Below, one piece after another: positions 45,624 to 55,320 of a DNA stretch of 64,000 bases; within the stretch, counting starts at the first letter, position 1, and the number at the start of each line of letters is the position of its first letter. The notes beneath the pieces are model-generated. The model was given only the letters and a program-made list of their open reading frames with translations. It did not search any database and was not told where the DNA came from. This DNA is from Roseitalea sp. (GTDB lineage Bacteria; Pseudomonadota; Alphaproteobacteria; Rhizobiales; Rhizobiaceae). Position numbers and translations under genes: made by a program. Location: positions 1 through 64,000 of the forward strand of contig JAEPON010000005.1 in the NCBI GenBank assembly GCA_017642895.1, read 5' to 3'.

Positions 45624-48014
45624 TCAAACCGCCCGCAACATCCGGATCGGTTTTCCGGGCGCAATGGTCTGGGCGGCTCTGACGATCGCCTGGGTGTCAA
45701 TGCCATGATGGCGATAGAGGTCGGCGATCGTTCCAGTCTGTCCGAAGTGTTCGATGCCAAGCGAGCGGGTGCGGTGGCCGTGGACAGAGCCGAGCCAGCC
45801 CAGCGCCGCCGGATGACCGTCCAGCACAGTGATCAACGCACAGTGCGGTGGAACGCCAGCCAACAGGCGTTCGACATGGCTTTGCGCATGGACCAGGCCG
45901 TGCTCACGGGCGCGTTGTGCGGCGGTCCAGCCGGCATTCAATCGGTCGGCGGAGGTGACGGCCAGCAGGCCCACGTCACGCCGGTCCTCGGCCATCATGC
46001 CAACCGCCTCGATCGCCTCGGGCGCCAAAGCGCCGGTGTAGGCGATAATGATTTCGGCGTTTGGGCCAGGCTCGCGCATCCAGTAGGCGCCATCGATGAT
46101 GCCACGTTCAAGATCGGGTGTCAGCGCACGTGATGGCTGTTCCAGCGGTCGCGTCGACAGGCGCAGATAGACCGAACCGCCGGTCTGATCGCGCAGCCAG
46201 GTGCGTTCATCGGGATCACCTTCGCCATCGCGCTGCATATAGTCGAAGCCGAAGTGCATGATGGTCGCAAGCTCGTCGACAAAAGCCGGTTCGAAGGCCG
46301 CGAGGCCGTCCTGCGCCATACCGACCAACGGTGTTCCGATCGATTGGTGCGCGCCGCCTTCGGGCGCCAGCGTGATGCCAGATGGCGTGGCGACCAGCAT
46401 AAAGCGCGCGTCCTGATAGCAGGCATAATTGAGCTGGTCGGCACCGCGATAGATGAACGGGTCGTAGACGGTCCCTATGGGGAGCAGCCGCTGACCATTG
46501 ATCGAATGGGACAATCCGAGTGCCGAAAGCAGCAGGAACAGGTTGGACTCGGCGATGCCCAGTTCGATGTGCTGGCCGTCGGGCGAAAAAGCCCAATTGT
46601 AGGTGGATGGGATGCGTTCGGCCTTGAAGGTGTCGGCGATGTCTTCCTTGGCGAACAACCCACGCCGGTTCACCCAGGGGCCAAGATTGGTCGAGACGGT
46701 GACATCGGGTGCCGTCGTCACGATGTGGCGTGCCAGATCCGTGTCTTCGCGGGCGATCTCGTTCAGGATCTGACCGAACCCCATCTGCGTCGACAGCGGC
46801 TTGCCGCGGCTGTCCGGAACCGTCAGCGCATCGGGCACTGCAATAACCGGCGCGGACAGACGGCGTGTGCCTTCCGCAAAGAACGGGGCCTTGGCGGCAA
46901 CCCTTTCTAACTCTTCCGCTGGTCGCTCTGCGCCCTCCCACTTGTCCCATTCATGCCCTTCGCGCACGCCCATAGCAGCGCGGAAACCGTCCATCTGCTT
47001 TGGGGTCAGGAGGCCGGCATGGTTGTCCTTATGGCCAGCCAGCGGCAGGCCGAATCCCTTGATCGTGTAGCACAGGAACAGGGCCGGCCGATCATGGGTG
47101 GAGGCCTCCTCGAACGCGTCCAGCAGAGCGGACAGATCATGGCCGCCCAGATTGCCCATCAGCTCAGCCAATTGTTCGTCCGAGCGGCTCTCGATCAGCG
47201 CTGAGACCGGCCCCTGATCGCCCAGATCATCCAGCAGTCGCTTACGCCAGGCAGCCCCGCCCTGAAACGTCAGTGCCGAATAGAGTTGGTTGGGACAGGT
47301 ATCGATCCATTGCCGCAGCGCCTCGCCCCCCGGTTCGGCAAAAGCTGCTTCCTGCAACCGGCCGTGTTTGACGATGACCACGTCCCAGCCGAAGTTGCGG
47401 AACATCTCGGCAAACTTCTCCCAGAGGCCCTCGCGGATCACTGCGTCCAGAGACTGGCGGTTATAGTCGACAATCCACCAGCAATTGCGCAGACCCTGCT
47501 TCCAGCCCTCCAGCAGCGCCTCGTAGATGTTGCCTTCATCCATCTCAGCATCGCCAATCAGCGAGATCATCCGGCCTTCGGGCCGCTCTGCCATCCAGCC
47601 ATGGGCGCTGACATAGTCCTGCACCAAGGAGGAGAACAGGGTCTGAGCCACGCCGAGCCCGACCGACCCGGTGGAGAAGTCAACATCATCGGTATCTTTG
47701 GTACGCGACGGGTAGCTTTGCGCGCCTTTGAATCCACGAAACGCCTCCAGCTTCTCCCGGCTTTGATTGCCGGCCAGATACTGGATGGCATGGAACACCG
47801 GAGACGCATGTGGCTTGACTGCCACCCGGTCCTGTGGCCGCAGAACATGAAAATAGAGCGCCGTCATGATCGACACCATCGAGGCCGATGATGCCTGATG
47901 GCCACCGACCTTGATCGCATCGGCCTCGCGCACATGGTTGGCGTTGTGGATCATCCAGGTTGCGAGCCACAACACGCGTTTCTCCAGCCGCTTTAGCATG
48001 TCGGTGGCGTTCAC
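45624..48014 (-). CDS. AceE/transketolase-like thiamine-diphosphate enzyme
   Basis: 796 residues, shorter than pyruvate dehydrogenase E1 AceE (887) but with the same order. The N-terminal ThDP domain has HASPVFHAIQYLAGN, STGSVGLGVAQ and the GDG-type cofactor motif GDAEMDEGNIYEAL ending in VDYNRQSLD. The middle pyrimidine-binding domain has GIAESNLFLLLSALGLS, and a C-terminal transketolase fold follows. Its substrate is probably a 2-oxo acid or ketose made by the operon. The GTG start overlaps the stop of the PLP-enzyme gene (GTGA). No E2/E3 genes are adjacent, so it may work as a decarboxylase/transferase or borrow the housekeeping complex. Confidence 0.82.
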   Translation of the reverse strand: MNATDMLKRLEKRVLWLATWMIHNANHVREADAIKVGGHQASSASMVSIMTALYFHVLRPQDRVAVKPHASPVFHAIQYLAGNQSREKLEAFRGFKGAQSYPSRTKDTDDVDFSTGSVGLGVAQTLFSSLVQDYVSAHGWMAERPEGRMISLIGDAEMDEGNIYEALLEGWKQGLRNCWWIVDYNRQSLDAVIREGLWEKFAEMFRNFGWDVVIVKHGRLQEAAFAEPGGEALRQWIDTCPNQLYSALTFQGGAAWRKRLLDDLGDQGPVSALIESRSDEQLAELMGNLGGHDLSALLDAFEEASTHDRPALFLCYTIKGFGLPLAGHKDNHAGLLTPKQMDGFRAAMGVREGHEWDKWEGAERPAEELERVAAKAPFFAEGTRRLSAPVIAVPDALTVPDSRGKPLSTQMGFGQILNEIAREDTDLARHIVTTAPDVTVSTNLGPWVNRRGLFAKEDIADTFKAERIPSTYNWAFSPDGQHIELGIAESNLFLLLSALGLSHSINGQRLLPIGTVYDPFIYRGADQLNYACYQDARFMLVATPSGITLAPEGGAHQSIGTPLVGMAQDGLAAFEPAFVDELATIMHFGFDYMQRDGEGDPDERTWLRDQTGGSVYLRLSTRPLEQPSRALTPDLERGIIDGAYWMREPGPNAEIIIAYTGALAPEAIEAVGMMAEDRRDVGLLAVTSADRLNAGWTAAQRAREHGLVHAQSHVERLLAGVPPHCALITVLDGHPAALGWLGSVHGHRTRSLGIEHFGQTGTIADLYRHHGIDTQAIVRAAQTIAPGKPIRMLRAV

Positions 48015-49186
48015 TGCATGACCTCCGGAATCTCCTTGTAACCGTGTGATGTGCCGATGAGCATCACCCGGGCATCCGCTTTCACAACCTCGTTCCTGGC
48101 GGCCTTTCGGAGCCCCGTAAGTGCAGCAGCACAAGACAGCTCAAGGTAGAGCCCGTTGCGAGCCAATAAACGCTGGTCATCTTTCACGTCTGATTGCTCA
48201 ACTGGCAGTGCGGTTCCGCCTGACAGGTCCAGCGCTTTAAGTGCCTGAAAACAAACGGTGGACCCGCCCAATGACGTCATTGCGGACTCTCCCGGAAAGC
48301 TGTCGCGATAATCCGATCCTTCCAGAACGCGCGTGATCCGAGGAAAAGGCTCGATGGCATGCAGCTTGGGGGAATGATCAATGCAACCAGCAGCTTCTAG
48401 ATCGGCAAACCCTCGCGCCAATCCCCAGAGCAAATCTCCTCGGGAGGTGGGAACCAAAATGTCCGTCGGCAGCGGATTGCACTGTCGATAGATTTCAAAT
48501 GAGACGGTCCGGTATCCATCGACGCCGAACGGATTACTCCCCACGGCTGGCATGCAAAAATTGGTGACCGGATACCACTCTCCCTTTCGGGTGCGCTCCT
48601 CAACAAGATGCCATCGTGCCTGGACCGATGGCGCGTACTCAAGTCGGGCACCGTGAAACTCAATAGCACGCCGCCAGTTAGGGTTCATCTTGCTTGTAGT
48701 CACAATGACGCACTTCAGTCCAACGGCCCCGCAATAGGCCGCGATCGAAGCGCCCGCATTGCCGCTGGAGGCGGCCACAACGGTCTGGGCGCCGATGTCC
48801 AAGGCCCGGGCAACGGCCAAGGCGCTCATTCGGTCTTTGTGAGAGCCGGTAGGGTTGGCACCCTCGATTTTCACGCTTAGCGTGCTCACTCCAAGCGCGG
48901 CCGCAAGACGCGGTAGCTCCACGACAGGCGTGTTCCCCTGACCGAGTCTCGGGTGATCTGGGTAAGCCAGCCAATCCGAGAAATCCGTTGCATCCTTCGG
49001 GTTGAAGCTGAGGCCAGAATAGACAGGTCGCATGCTGGCGGCATGGCCTTCGCTTCGGCATCTGGCACATCCCTCAAGATGGTCATCGACCGGTGCTTCC
49101 CAACCGCATCTGATGCAAGCGAAATGCGTGATCTTTGCATTGATGCTGCCCGGACTTGGTGATGGCAGCCGATCAGTTAGAGGCAT
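48011..49186 (-). CDS. Threonine-synthase-like PLP enzyme with zinc ribbon
   Basis: About 391 residues, fold type II. An N-terminal zinc ribbon (CIRCGW ... CARC, residues about 25-45) precedes the PLP domain with lysine in NPTGSHKDRM, phosphate loop SSGNAGASIAAYCGA, and the C-terminal GTSHGYKEI. This resembles the group that includes threonine synthase and cysteate synthase. Threonine synthesis is unlikely as the job, since the gene sits in a transporter/catabolic operon. A beta-elimination or beta/gamma-replacement on an imported amino-acid derivative is inferred. The second of two ATGs (49186) has GGAGGG at proper spacing. It overlaps the TRAP gene by 14 nt. Confidence 0.82.
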   Translation of the reverse strand: MPLTDRLPSPSPGSINAKITHFACIRCGWEAPVDDHLEGCARCRSEGHAASMRPVYSGLSFNPKDATDFSDWLAYPDHPRLGQGNTPVVELPRLAAALGVSTLSVKIEGANPTGSHKDRMSALAVARALDIGAQTVVAASSGNAGASIAAYCGAVGLKCVIVTTSKMNPNWRRAIEFHGARLEYAPSVQARWHLVEERTRKGEWYPVTNFCMPAVGSNPFGVDGYRTVSFEIYRQCNPLPTDILVPTSRGDLLWGLARGFADLEAAGCIDHSPKLHAIEPFPRITRVLEGSDYRDSFPGESAMTSLGGSTVCFQALKALDLSGGTALPVEQSDVKDDQRLLARNGLYLELSCAAALTGLRKAARNEVVKADARVMLIGTSHGYKEIPEVMQ

Positions 49187-51143
49187 GATCATTACCCTCC
49201 AGCGGTGCTTGGCGTCGCTCGGCCGCTCGACGATCGAAACGTCGCCATCCCGCCTCGATGCCGATCACGATGAGCACGCCGGAAAGACCGATAAGGTCGG
49301 TTTGGAGTCCCGGAAGGATCATCAGTGCGGCAATCGGGACCAACAAGACGCGAGTAACGCTCCGAAGGGGGCCCCTCATCCAGCCGATCGACGCAACGCT
49401 CAAAAAGACAAGACCGAAGAGAGCAGAGACAGCTGAAGTCGCAATTTCCAACGGTGAGCCAAGTCCGACCAGGGCCGGCGAGTACACAAAAATGAACGGT
49501 ATGAAAAAGACACCAGCGGCAATCCGGACCGCGCAGATGCTGGTTTTCCAGGGATCAGACCCAGCGACCGCCGCAGCAGCGAAGGAGGCGATTGCCAATG
49601 GTGGTGTGATGTTCGACATCACCGCGCCGAAAAAGATGAACATATGAACGGCAAGGGGCTCGAACCCAAGGCCCACCAGCCCCGGGGCAAGGACCGCAGC
49701 CAAAACGATGTACACCGCCGATGTCGGCATCCCCATTCCAAGAATGATGCAGACGACCATCGTGAGTATCAGAAAGAGTATGGAGCTGTTGCCGGCAAGC
49801 AAAGCGATGATGCTGGTGAAACGAACGCCCAGGCCGGTGAGTGAGATGATACCCGCGATCAGCCCGCCGACCGCGCACGCGGCGATCACTGGAGCCATCA
49901 TTCTGGGCGCTTCAATCGACGCCTTCAGCAGCGTGTGGAAGACCTTCATCGGATCACGCCAGAAGCGAGCGATAAGGCTGACGCAGAACGCCAGAATACC
50001 GTAAAAACCGGCGATCATGGGCGTGAAGCCAGCGACAAGGAAATAAACCATGATCGCAAGCGGGACGATCATGAACAGTCCTTCCTTCAGGATGTCTCTC
50101 AGAGAGTCGTCCAAGCTCTCAATCGAGGGTTTCAGCGCGGTCTTGCGCGCCTCCAAATCGACAGCGAGGAAAATCGCCGTGAAATAGAGGATGGCCGGGA
50201 TCGTCGCCGCAGCCATCACCTCGACGTAGGAAATCCCGAGGAAATCGGCCATGATGAAGGCGGCCGCCCCCATTATGGGCGGCGTAATCAGGCCGCCCGT
50301 GGAAGCCAATGCCTCGACACCGCCTGCGAATTCCTTACGGTATCCATAGGATTTCATCGCAGGGATGGTGAAAGAACCGGTGGTCACAACATTTGCCGTC
50401 GAACTCCCTGAAAGCATGCTCATCATCGCGCTGGACATCACTGCCGTCTTTGCAGGTCCACCGGTCAGACGGCCCGCAAAGGCATTTGCAAATCGGGTGA
50501 AGAACGCACCGGCGCCCGACGCAACCAAAAGAGCCCCGAACAAGACAAACAGGTAGATGTAGCTCGCAGATGCACCGATCGGGATTCCCCAAAGACCATC
50601 AAGGCTGAGGTAAATCTGCTCGATAACTTGGCTAGGCGGATAACCGCGATGCCAGAACGGATATGGAAGATACGGACCGATCTGCGTGTAAATCAGAAAG
50701 AGAACCGCCAGAATGACCATGGGCCAACCCAGCATGCGCCGCGTCGCTTCAAGCACGGCGAGGGTCAATGCGACAGCCATGACCATTTCAACTGGACGAA
50801 CCGGCGTGACATAGATCATTCGCGACGTGATCTGCTCGATATTAATGATGAGGTAGAGGCACGGCACGAGGATCGCGCAGAGAAGAACCAGGTCGATGGC
50901 TCGTGCCACAAAGGCGCGCGACTCGGATTTTGCAATCGAACCGAGACAGTAAAGAACGGACAATCCGAGCATGAGGTGTAACGCGCGGTGAACCTCAGTG
51001 ACCGGAGGGCCGACATATGCCACGACCATGTGGTATCCGGACAATCCAAGAGCCATTGCACTGGCCAGCCGGACCAGAGACACATCCAGCCGTCCGGCCA
51101 GAGCTCCGGGCGACCCGGATGCGGTTGGCGGTTCATCGGTCAT
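49173..51143 (-). CDS. TRAP transporter fused permease (4TM/12TM, TAXI type)
   Basis: 656 residues, almost wholly hydrophobic. The N-terminal part corresponds to the small DctQ-like subunit and the remainder to DctM, with its conserved SGSSTANVVTTGSFTIPAM, ITPPIMGAAAFIMADFLG and GMGMPTSAVYI segments. It is a secondary transporter driven by ion gradients, fed by the TAXI-type binding protein encoded just upstream. The substrate is unknown. Confidence 0.93.
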   Translation of the reverse strand: MTDEPPTASGSPGALAGRLDVSLVRLASAMALGLSGYHMVVAYVGPPVTEVHRALHLMLGLSVLYCLGSIAKSESRAFVARAIDLVLLCAILVPCLYLIINIEQITSRMIYVTPVRPVEMVMAVALTLAVLEATRRMLGWPMVILAVLFLIYTQIGPYLPYPFWHRGYPPSQVIEQIYLSLDGLWGIPIGASASYIYLFVLFGALLVASGAGAFFTRFANAFAGRLTGGPAKTAVMSSAMMSMLSGSSTANVVTTGSFTIPAMKSYGYRKEFAGGVEALASTGGLITPPIMGAAAFIMADFLGISYVEVMAAATIPAILYFTAIFLAVDLEARKTALKPSIESLDDSLRDILKEGLFMIVPLAIMVYFLVAGFTPMIAGFYGILAFCVSLIARFWRDPMKVFHTLLKASIEAPRMMAPVIAACAVGGLIAGIISLTGLGVRFTSIIALLAGNSSILFLILTMVVCIILGMGMPTSAVYIVLAAVLAPGLVGLGFEPLAVHMFIFFGAVMSNITPPLAIASFAAAAVAGSDPWKTSICAVRIAAGVFFIPFIFVYSPALVGLGSPLEIATSAVSALFGLVFLSVASIGWMRGPLRSVTRVLLVPIAALMILPGLQTDLIGLSGVLIVIGIEAGWRRFDRRAAERRQAPLEGNDHASN

Positions 51144-51218
51144 CGTTGCTCAGCTTCTTGGACGAATGAGGGCGGCAAATGGACGAGGCCGTTTTCAAGG
51201 CCCCGGCATTTTGGCGGC

Positions 51219-52181
51219 TCAATTTAGCGCGCCAATCTGGCGGTAGTATCTTTCGGCGCCAGGGTGCAGGCCGCCGCCCGGAACGGTGGCCATTTGTTCC
51301 GGCGTCAGATCTCGGTAGGATGCATGCAATCCGCGCACGGTCTCGATGTTTTCCACCAGCGTGCGCGTGACCCAGTAGGCTTCCTCTTCGGACATATCCG
51401 CACTGGCAATGAGGATCATGTTGGCCGTGATCGTTGGCACATCAGCGTCCTGGCCCACATACGTGCCGCCGGAGATCAATCCTCGGCCCACAGTTGGCAT
51501 GCGTTGCGTGAGAGCCTCGAACGCGGCATCATCAATCGGCAGCAGGGAAATCGGAACGGTGTTGGCCAATTCGGCTCCCCAGCTCGACGGATAGGAAGCA
51601 ATCGACACCATTCCGTCGGAGCGCCGATCTCTAAGCCCATCTTGCTGCTCGGTCAGACTGCCGGTGGACAGATCGAGATCACTTGCCGCCAAGCCCTGAC
51701 TGTCGAGCAATTCCTCGAAGACCACGGCGGTAATGGAACCGGGCCTCTGGGTTATGAAGGGCCTGCCCTGAAGATCAGCCAATGTGGCAATGTTTTCGTC
51801 GCCGTCGACGAAGATGTGCATCAAGCTTTCGGAAAGGGCCGCAATGACGCGAACGTTAGTGACCGGTTCAGTAAACGGCTCGTCTCCACGTACCGCGACC
51901 GTAATTGCCGGCGACATGGTGAATCCCAACTCGCCTCGGCCATTCGCAACATTGGCAACATTGGAAAGACCTGCCCCCAGTTCTGGATTTGACGAAACGC
52001 CGTTCTGCGCGAAAATCTCCGCCATTCCAGCGCCAATCCCATACCAACTGCTTCCGGAAACCGACGTGAAAATCGTCAGTTGATCCGGCGTTTTGTCTTG
52101 AGCGTTTGCCGGCAGTGCGACGAGTAGGCCCGACACGATTAAGCCACCCAAAGCAACAGACTTCAGACTAAAGGAATTCAT
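51219..52181 (-). CDS. TAXI-family TRAP solute-binding protein
   Basis: 320 residues with a Sec signal peptide (LIVSGLLVALPANAQD) and the TAXI opening LTIFTSVSGSSWYGIGAGMAEIF. Periplasmic receptor for the fused TRAP permease. GGAGGAGA precedes the ATG inside the end of the M24 gene, with which it overlaps by 14 nt. Known TAXI ligands include glutamate/glutamine-like and other small carboxylates. Nothing here fixes the ligand. Confidence 0.93.
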   Translation of the reverse strand: MNSFSLKSVALGGLIVSGLLVALPANAQDKTPDQLTIFTSVSGSSWYGIGAGMAEIFAQNGVSSNPELGAGLSNVANVANGRGELGFTMSPAITVAVRGDEPFTEPVTNVRVIAALSESLMHIFVDGDENIATLADLQGRPFITQRPGSITAVVFEELLDSQGLAASDLDLSTGSLTEQQDGLRDRRSDGMVSIASYPSSWGAELANTVPISLLPIDDAAFEALTQRMPTVGRGLISGGTYVGQDADVPTITANMILIASADMSEEEAYWVTRTLVENIETVRGLHASYRDLTPEQMATVPGGGLHPGAERYYRQIGALN

Positions 52182-53388
52182 TGGTCTCTCCTCCGTTATG
52201 GATTTCTATGAGTTTCCCGCTTGTCCGCATGAGGGATTGCACGCCGTGCTCCCGGACAACGACCATGTCCTCCACTTGGAGACCTCCAAATCCTACTTCG
52301 TAGTATGGAGTCTCCACGCAGAGGACCATTCCGGCCTCAAGGACGTCGCCGCTCTCCGCGGTCAGGTTGGGAAGGTCGTATCCATCCAGGCCAATGCCAT
52401 GGCCCACATGACTTCTGTCGTAGTGGCGAATACCGTTTCGACGAACGGCCTCCACCATCTCTTGGAAAATGTCGCAAGCGCGCGCGCCAGGCTTAATCAG
52501 CTCTAATCCTCGCTGAACGCCCTGCCAAAGCGCATGGTGGTACTGCGCGACCTTCTGAGACGGCGTGCCCAGAAAGGCTATGCGAGCGATGTCCGCGCGG
52601 TAATGCCGATACCGCCCGCCCACGTCGAACCGAATGATGTCACCGCGCCGAAGCTTGCGATCAGACGGTTGGACATTCGGCATGGCGGAACGCCGTCCGC
52701 TACCAATGCAGTAAAGCACCGGCACCGCATCATGCCGTATCGTCTCAAGATTAAACGCTCGCCCTAGGTCCGCTTCGGTCAGACCCGGCCTGGCTATGTC
52801 AAGTGCGGCCTCGATTGACTTTTCCGCAGCACTGGCGACATGCGCCAGTCGCGATATTTCTTCTTCGGTCTTCACTGCGCGCACTTCGCGCAAATGCTCA
52901 AAACCAGGAACGACCTCAAAATCTTCAGCAACTCCGATATCAAATGCGTTCAAGCTTGGAGGAAGCCCAACCTCGTCCAAAGCAATCCGGCCCGTGTTGC
53001 GTCCAATGCCACGCAGAACGTTCTGTAGGGCCTGCCTGGCAGTGTCGTGAGCGGGCTGCTGCGCAAGACCAAGTTGTCGTTGTTCGCTGTCGGTGAGCGC
53101 CGCATCCCGGCATTGGCGCACCACGAACCTGCCAAATGTCTCCACCTTGCCGACGGAAACGTCCTGATCGACCAAAAGGTCCAGGAGGGATGAGCTTGCT
53201 ATGATTGTCGGCTCGCCCAACCCCGGTGCCGGCCAGACGACGTAGGTCTGCGGACCTCGTCTGATCCACTGGGACAGCGCCCAGTAGCCGCTGAGATAGG
53301 TCACGTTTTCCGGCGATGTGGCGATGATGGCGTCAAGGCCATTATCTGCCATGACGGCGTGCAGGCGCTCTTGGTTAAGCAACATCAT
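52168..53388 (-). CDS. M24-family metallohydrolase (Xaa-Pro dipeptidase / creatinase / ectoine-hydrolase type)
   Basis: 406 residues. The N-terminal creatinase-like domain (VTYLSGYWALSQW) is followed by the pita-bread domain with all five metal ligands in place: Asp in IRFDVGGRYRHY, Asp in RADIARIAF, His in SHVGHGIGLDG, Glu in CVETPYYEVG and Glu in LQVEDMVVV. It is thus an active hydrolase of a peptide-, amide- or amidine-like bond. The operon setting suggests that it opens the imported compound. Ectoine hydrolase is one relative, but the accompanying ectoine genes are missing. Confidence 0.88.
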   Translation of the reverse strand: MMLLNQERLHAVMADNGLDAIIATSPENVTYLSGYWALSQWIRRGPQTYVVWPAPGLGEPTIIASSSLLDLLVDQDVSVGKVETFGRFVVRQCRDAALTDSEQRQLGLAQQPAHDTARQALQNVLRGIGRNTGRIALDEVGLPPSLNAFDIGVAEDFEVVPGFEHLREVRAVKTEEEISRLAHVASAAEKSIEAALDIARPGLTEADLGRAFNLETIRHDAVPVLYCIGSGRRSAMPNVQPSDRKLRRGDIIRFDVGGRYRHYRADIARIAFLGTPSQKVAQYHHALWQGVQRGLELIKPGARACDIFQEMVEAVRRNGIRHYDRSHVGHGIGLDGYDLPNLTAESGDVLEAGMVLCVETPYYEVGFGGLQVEDMVVVREHGVQSLMRTSGKLIEIHNGGETNEFL

Positions 53389-54172
53389 TCAAAAGCCTGA
53401 ATTCGCCGAGTGCAGCGTCAGGGTATCCCAGTCTTGAAGAAATGGTCCGGGTTGTTTGCACAACCTGACGCACAAGATCCGGCAGCACGATTTGCGGTTG
53501 AACTGACGGGGCATAGGCGATGCTGGCCGCAGCAACCGGCTTGCCATCGCTTGCGCGAACGACAGCACCCACGGCGCAAACACCGGGCAGGTTCTCATCG
53601 GCAGTCGTCGCATATCCTCGACGACGCACGTCTTCCAGTTGTTCTTGAAGGACTTTTCGGTCCGTGATGGTTGCCGGGGTGAACTGTTCGAGAGGCTTTG
53701 AGCCAAGTGTCTGTTCGACCTGTTCGGCGGTCATTTCGGCAAGGAGGGCCTTACCCACGGCAGTCGAATGAAATGCCGCCGTGGATCCCGGGGCCGAGTT
53801 GATCGACACAGGCCCAGGACTTTGGATTGCCAGCACATAGGTTAGCCGGTTGCCTGTCGGTACACAAAGGAACGAGTTGGCTTCGACTGCGTCGCTCAAT
53901 CGGGTCAGCTCGGCCGCTGATGCGGACAAGAGCTGGTTATCGCGCATCATCGACGAGCCCAGCGTCAACGCACTGAAGCCAAGAGCGTATTTTCTTGTCC
54001 GATTGTCCCGCACGACGAATCCGTCAGCGGCCAGGGTGTTCATCAACCGCTGAACGATTGCAGGGCTGAGTTCAAGCTTCCGCGCAACCTCCCGGACACC
54101 CATGCTCGCGCTCGATGCGTCCAGCTCCCGTAGTATCGAAAGCCCTCGTGCAAGTGACTGGCTCGAAGACAT
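53375..54172 (-). CDS. IclR-family transcriptional regulator
   Basis: 265 residues. The N-terminal winged helix (SMGVREVARKLELSPAIVQRLMNTL) is followed by an effector-binding domain (AFHSTAVGKALLAEM; RRRGYATTADENLPGVCAVGAVV). It is the first gene of the operon and overlaps the M24 gene by 14 nt. Repeated GGAAC elements lie just upstream, so autoregulation is likely. Confidence 0.92.
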   Translation of the reverse strand: MSSSQSLARGLSILRELDASSASMGVREVARKLELSPAIVQRLMNTLAADGFVVRDNRTRKYALGFSALTLGSSMMRDNQLLSASAAELTRLSDAVEANSFLCVPTGNRLTYVLAIQSPGPVSINSAPGSTAAFHSTAVGKALLAEMTAEQVEQTLGSKPLEQFTPATITDRKVLQEQLEDVRRRGYATTADENLPGVCAVGAVVRASDGKPVAAASIAYAPSVQPQIVLPDLVRQVVQTTRTISSRLGYPDAALGEFRLLNDVA

Positions 54173-54173
54173 C

Positions 54174-54214
54174 TAATGTTCCTATTATTTACACAGCGTT
54201 CCGATTAATGTTCC
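54174..54214. promoter_or_regulatory. Three GGAAC elements upstream of the iclR-led operon
   Basis: On the minus strand GGAACATTA, GGAACGCTG and GGAACATTA occur at plus-strand 54206-54214, 54194-54202 and 54174-54182. Two copies are identical over 9 bp. The innermost one touches the IclR start. They are candidate IclR-type operator repeats. No promoter consensus was singled out. Confidence 0.4.
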
Positions 54215-54859
54215 ATGGCCGAGTGAATTTTGCAAGGGGGCTCACGGAACAAGGCCGCGCCTAGGCGAGGAATTCGTGTAAATGGATGTAACTATGATCT
54301 TTATTTGTGCTGACCTTGCCAGCTGATGCCCGACGGTAGGCATACGCGCCGATACGATCGACAAGGTCAGGTTCGAGGGAAATCCCACCCGAGCGAACGT
54401 TGCCTTTCGGAGCGCTCCAAATAATAGCGGCAACCTGGAGGAGTAGCTTTACCGATGGACGCACAGTGGAGTTTCGCAAAAACGAATGCGTTCGTGCTCT
54501 TCGACAAAGATCTAGTCGGTCTCAAGAAGCGAACAGACAGTGCCGCATTGCAACCAAACTTCCTTGGATGGCGCGCATCCAAGATACCAAAATCGTAAAG
54601 CGGCGACTGCCAGAAAGCGACATAAAGCGATCCGGATGAATCGAAACAGTCAGGACCATGCGATCAAATACAAAGCACAAGTCCGCGAACAATCGATAAC
54701 TGTTTCGACCGTCCCCGTTCCGCTTCAAGTGCCGAAATGCATCGACTAGAATCGAAAGCGATTATGTTTCGCCCTCTGAAATTGCCGGGGGTGAACCAAT
54801 TTCAGTCGTTTGATATTGCGTTACCAGTCTGATTCGTCGCCTCCGGCGACGGAGTTTTG
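54215..54859. other. Gene-free stretch at the edge of the genomic island
   Basis: About 645 bp with short frames only, none matching a known family or having a convincing start. Base composition is lower in GC than the operon to its left. It looks like decayed intergenic DNA between the operon and the transposase and tRNA fragments. Confidence 0.4.
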
Positions 54860-54943
54860 ATGCCACGTTCCGATTTATCCGAAGAAAGGTGGGCGATTAT
54901 TGCACCTTTGCTGCCCGAACAGGGACGTAGGGCCAAGCGCTGT
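54860..54943 (+). pseudogene. IS5-family transposase N-terminal remnant
   Basis: The frame reads MPRSDLSEERWAIIAPLLPE and then QGRRAKRCEARRHI. This is the usual beginning of IS5-group transposases (LTDxxWxxIxPLLPxxxxRG). Family similarity ends after about 30 codons and no DDE motifs follow. It is a small scar. Confidence 0.6.
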
Positions 54944-55097
54944 GAAGCTCGTCGCCACATCATGTTAATGGAGGAACCGTCTAGTCGTGTGACCGCACAA
55001 TCGTTGTTCAACTGCTTCCGGCTTGCTTCCGGCGCGTGGTTTGCGACGAAAGACAACCTTGGCCCTACTCCTAGGCCATTGAATATGATAACCATTT

Positions 55098-55142
55098 TGG
55101 CGCACCCGACAGGATTCGAACCTGTGACCTCTGCCTTCGGAG
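55098..55142 (-). repeat. 3' fragment of tRNA-Arg(CCG): island attachment site
   Basis: On the minus strand the sequence from the anticodon loop CTCCGAA (anticodon CCG) through stem GGCAG, variable region, T-arm (AGGTTCGAATCCT) to the encoded CCA is present. The 5' half of the tRNA is missing: the bases that should be CTGCC before the loop are AGATC. A 45-nt tRNA 3' end next to a tyrosine integrase is the standard left-over attachment site of an integrative island. Polarity places the island to the right, with the intact tRNA-Arg expected beyond 64 kb. Confidence 0.85.
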
Positions 55143-55320
55143 GATCTACTACGACCTTTCCGAAACATGCGATAGAGCACGTCTTTGTGCGATAGAGCGT
55201 TGAAAAACATTGTTTTTCTAAATCGCTCCGCCGAAGTCTCTATCCGAATACAGGTCGCGATTTCCGCCCTACTGCTTACGCAGTGCTTACGCGGGACCGG
55301 CCGGAAAGGTGCGACTTCTC

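Noticed and set aside
48011..49186. The PLP enzyme as housekeeping threonine synthase
   Set aside because: It sits within an IclR-led uptake and hydrolysis operon with overlapping genes and no homoserine-pathway neighbours.
54857..55195. Open frame of 112 codons that crosses the tRNA-Arg fragment
   Set aside because: Only the first 30 or so codons resemble an IS5 transposase. The rest is read through the antisense of the tRNA fragment and is not a gene.
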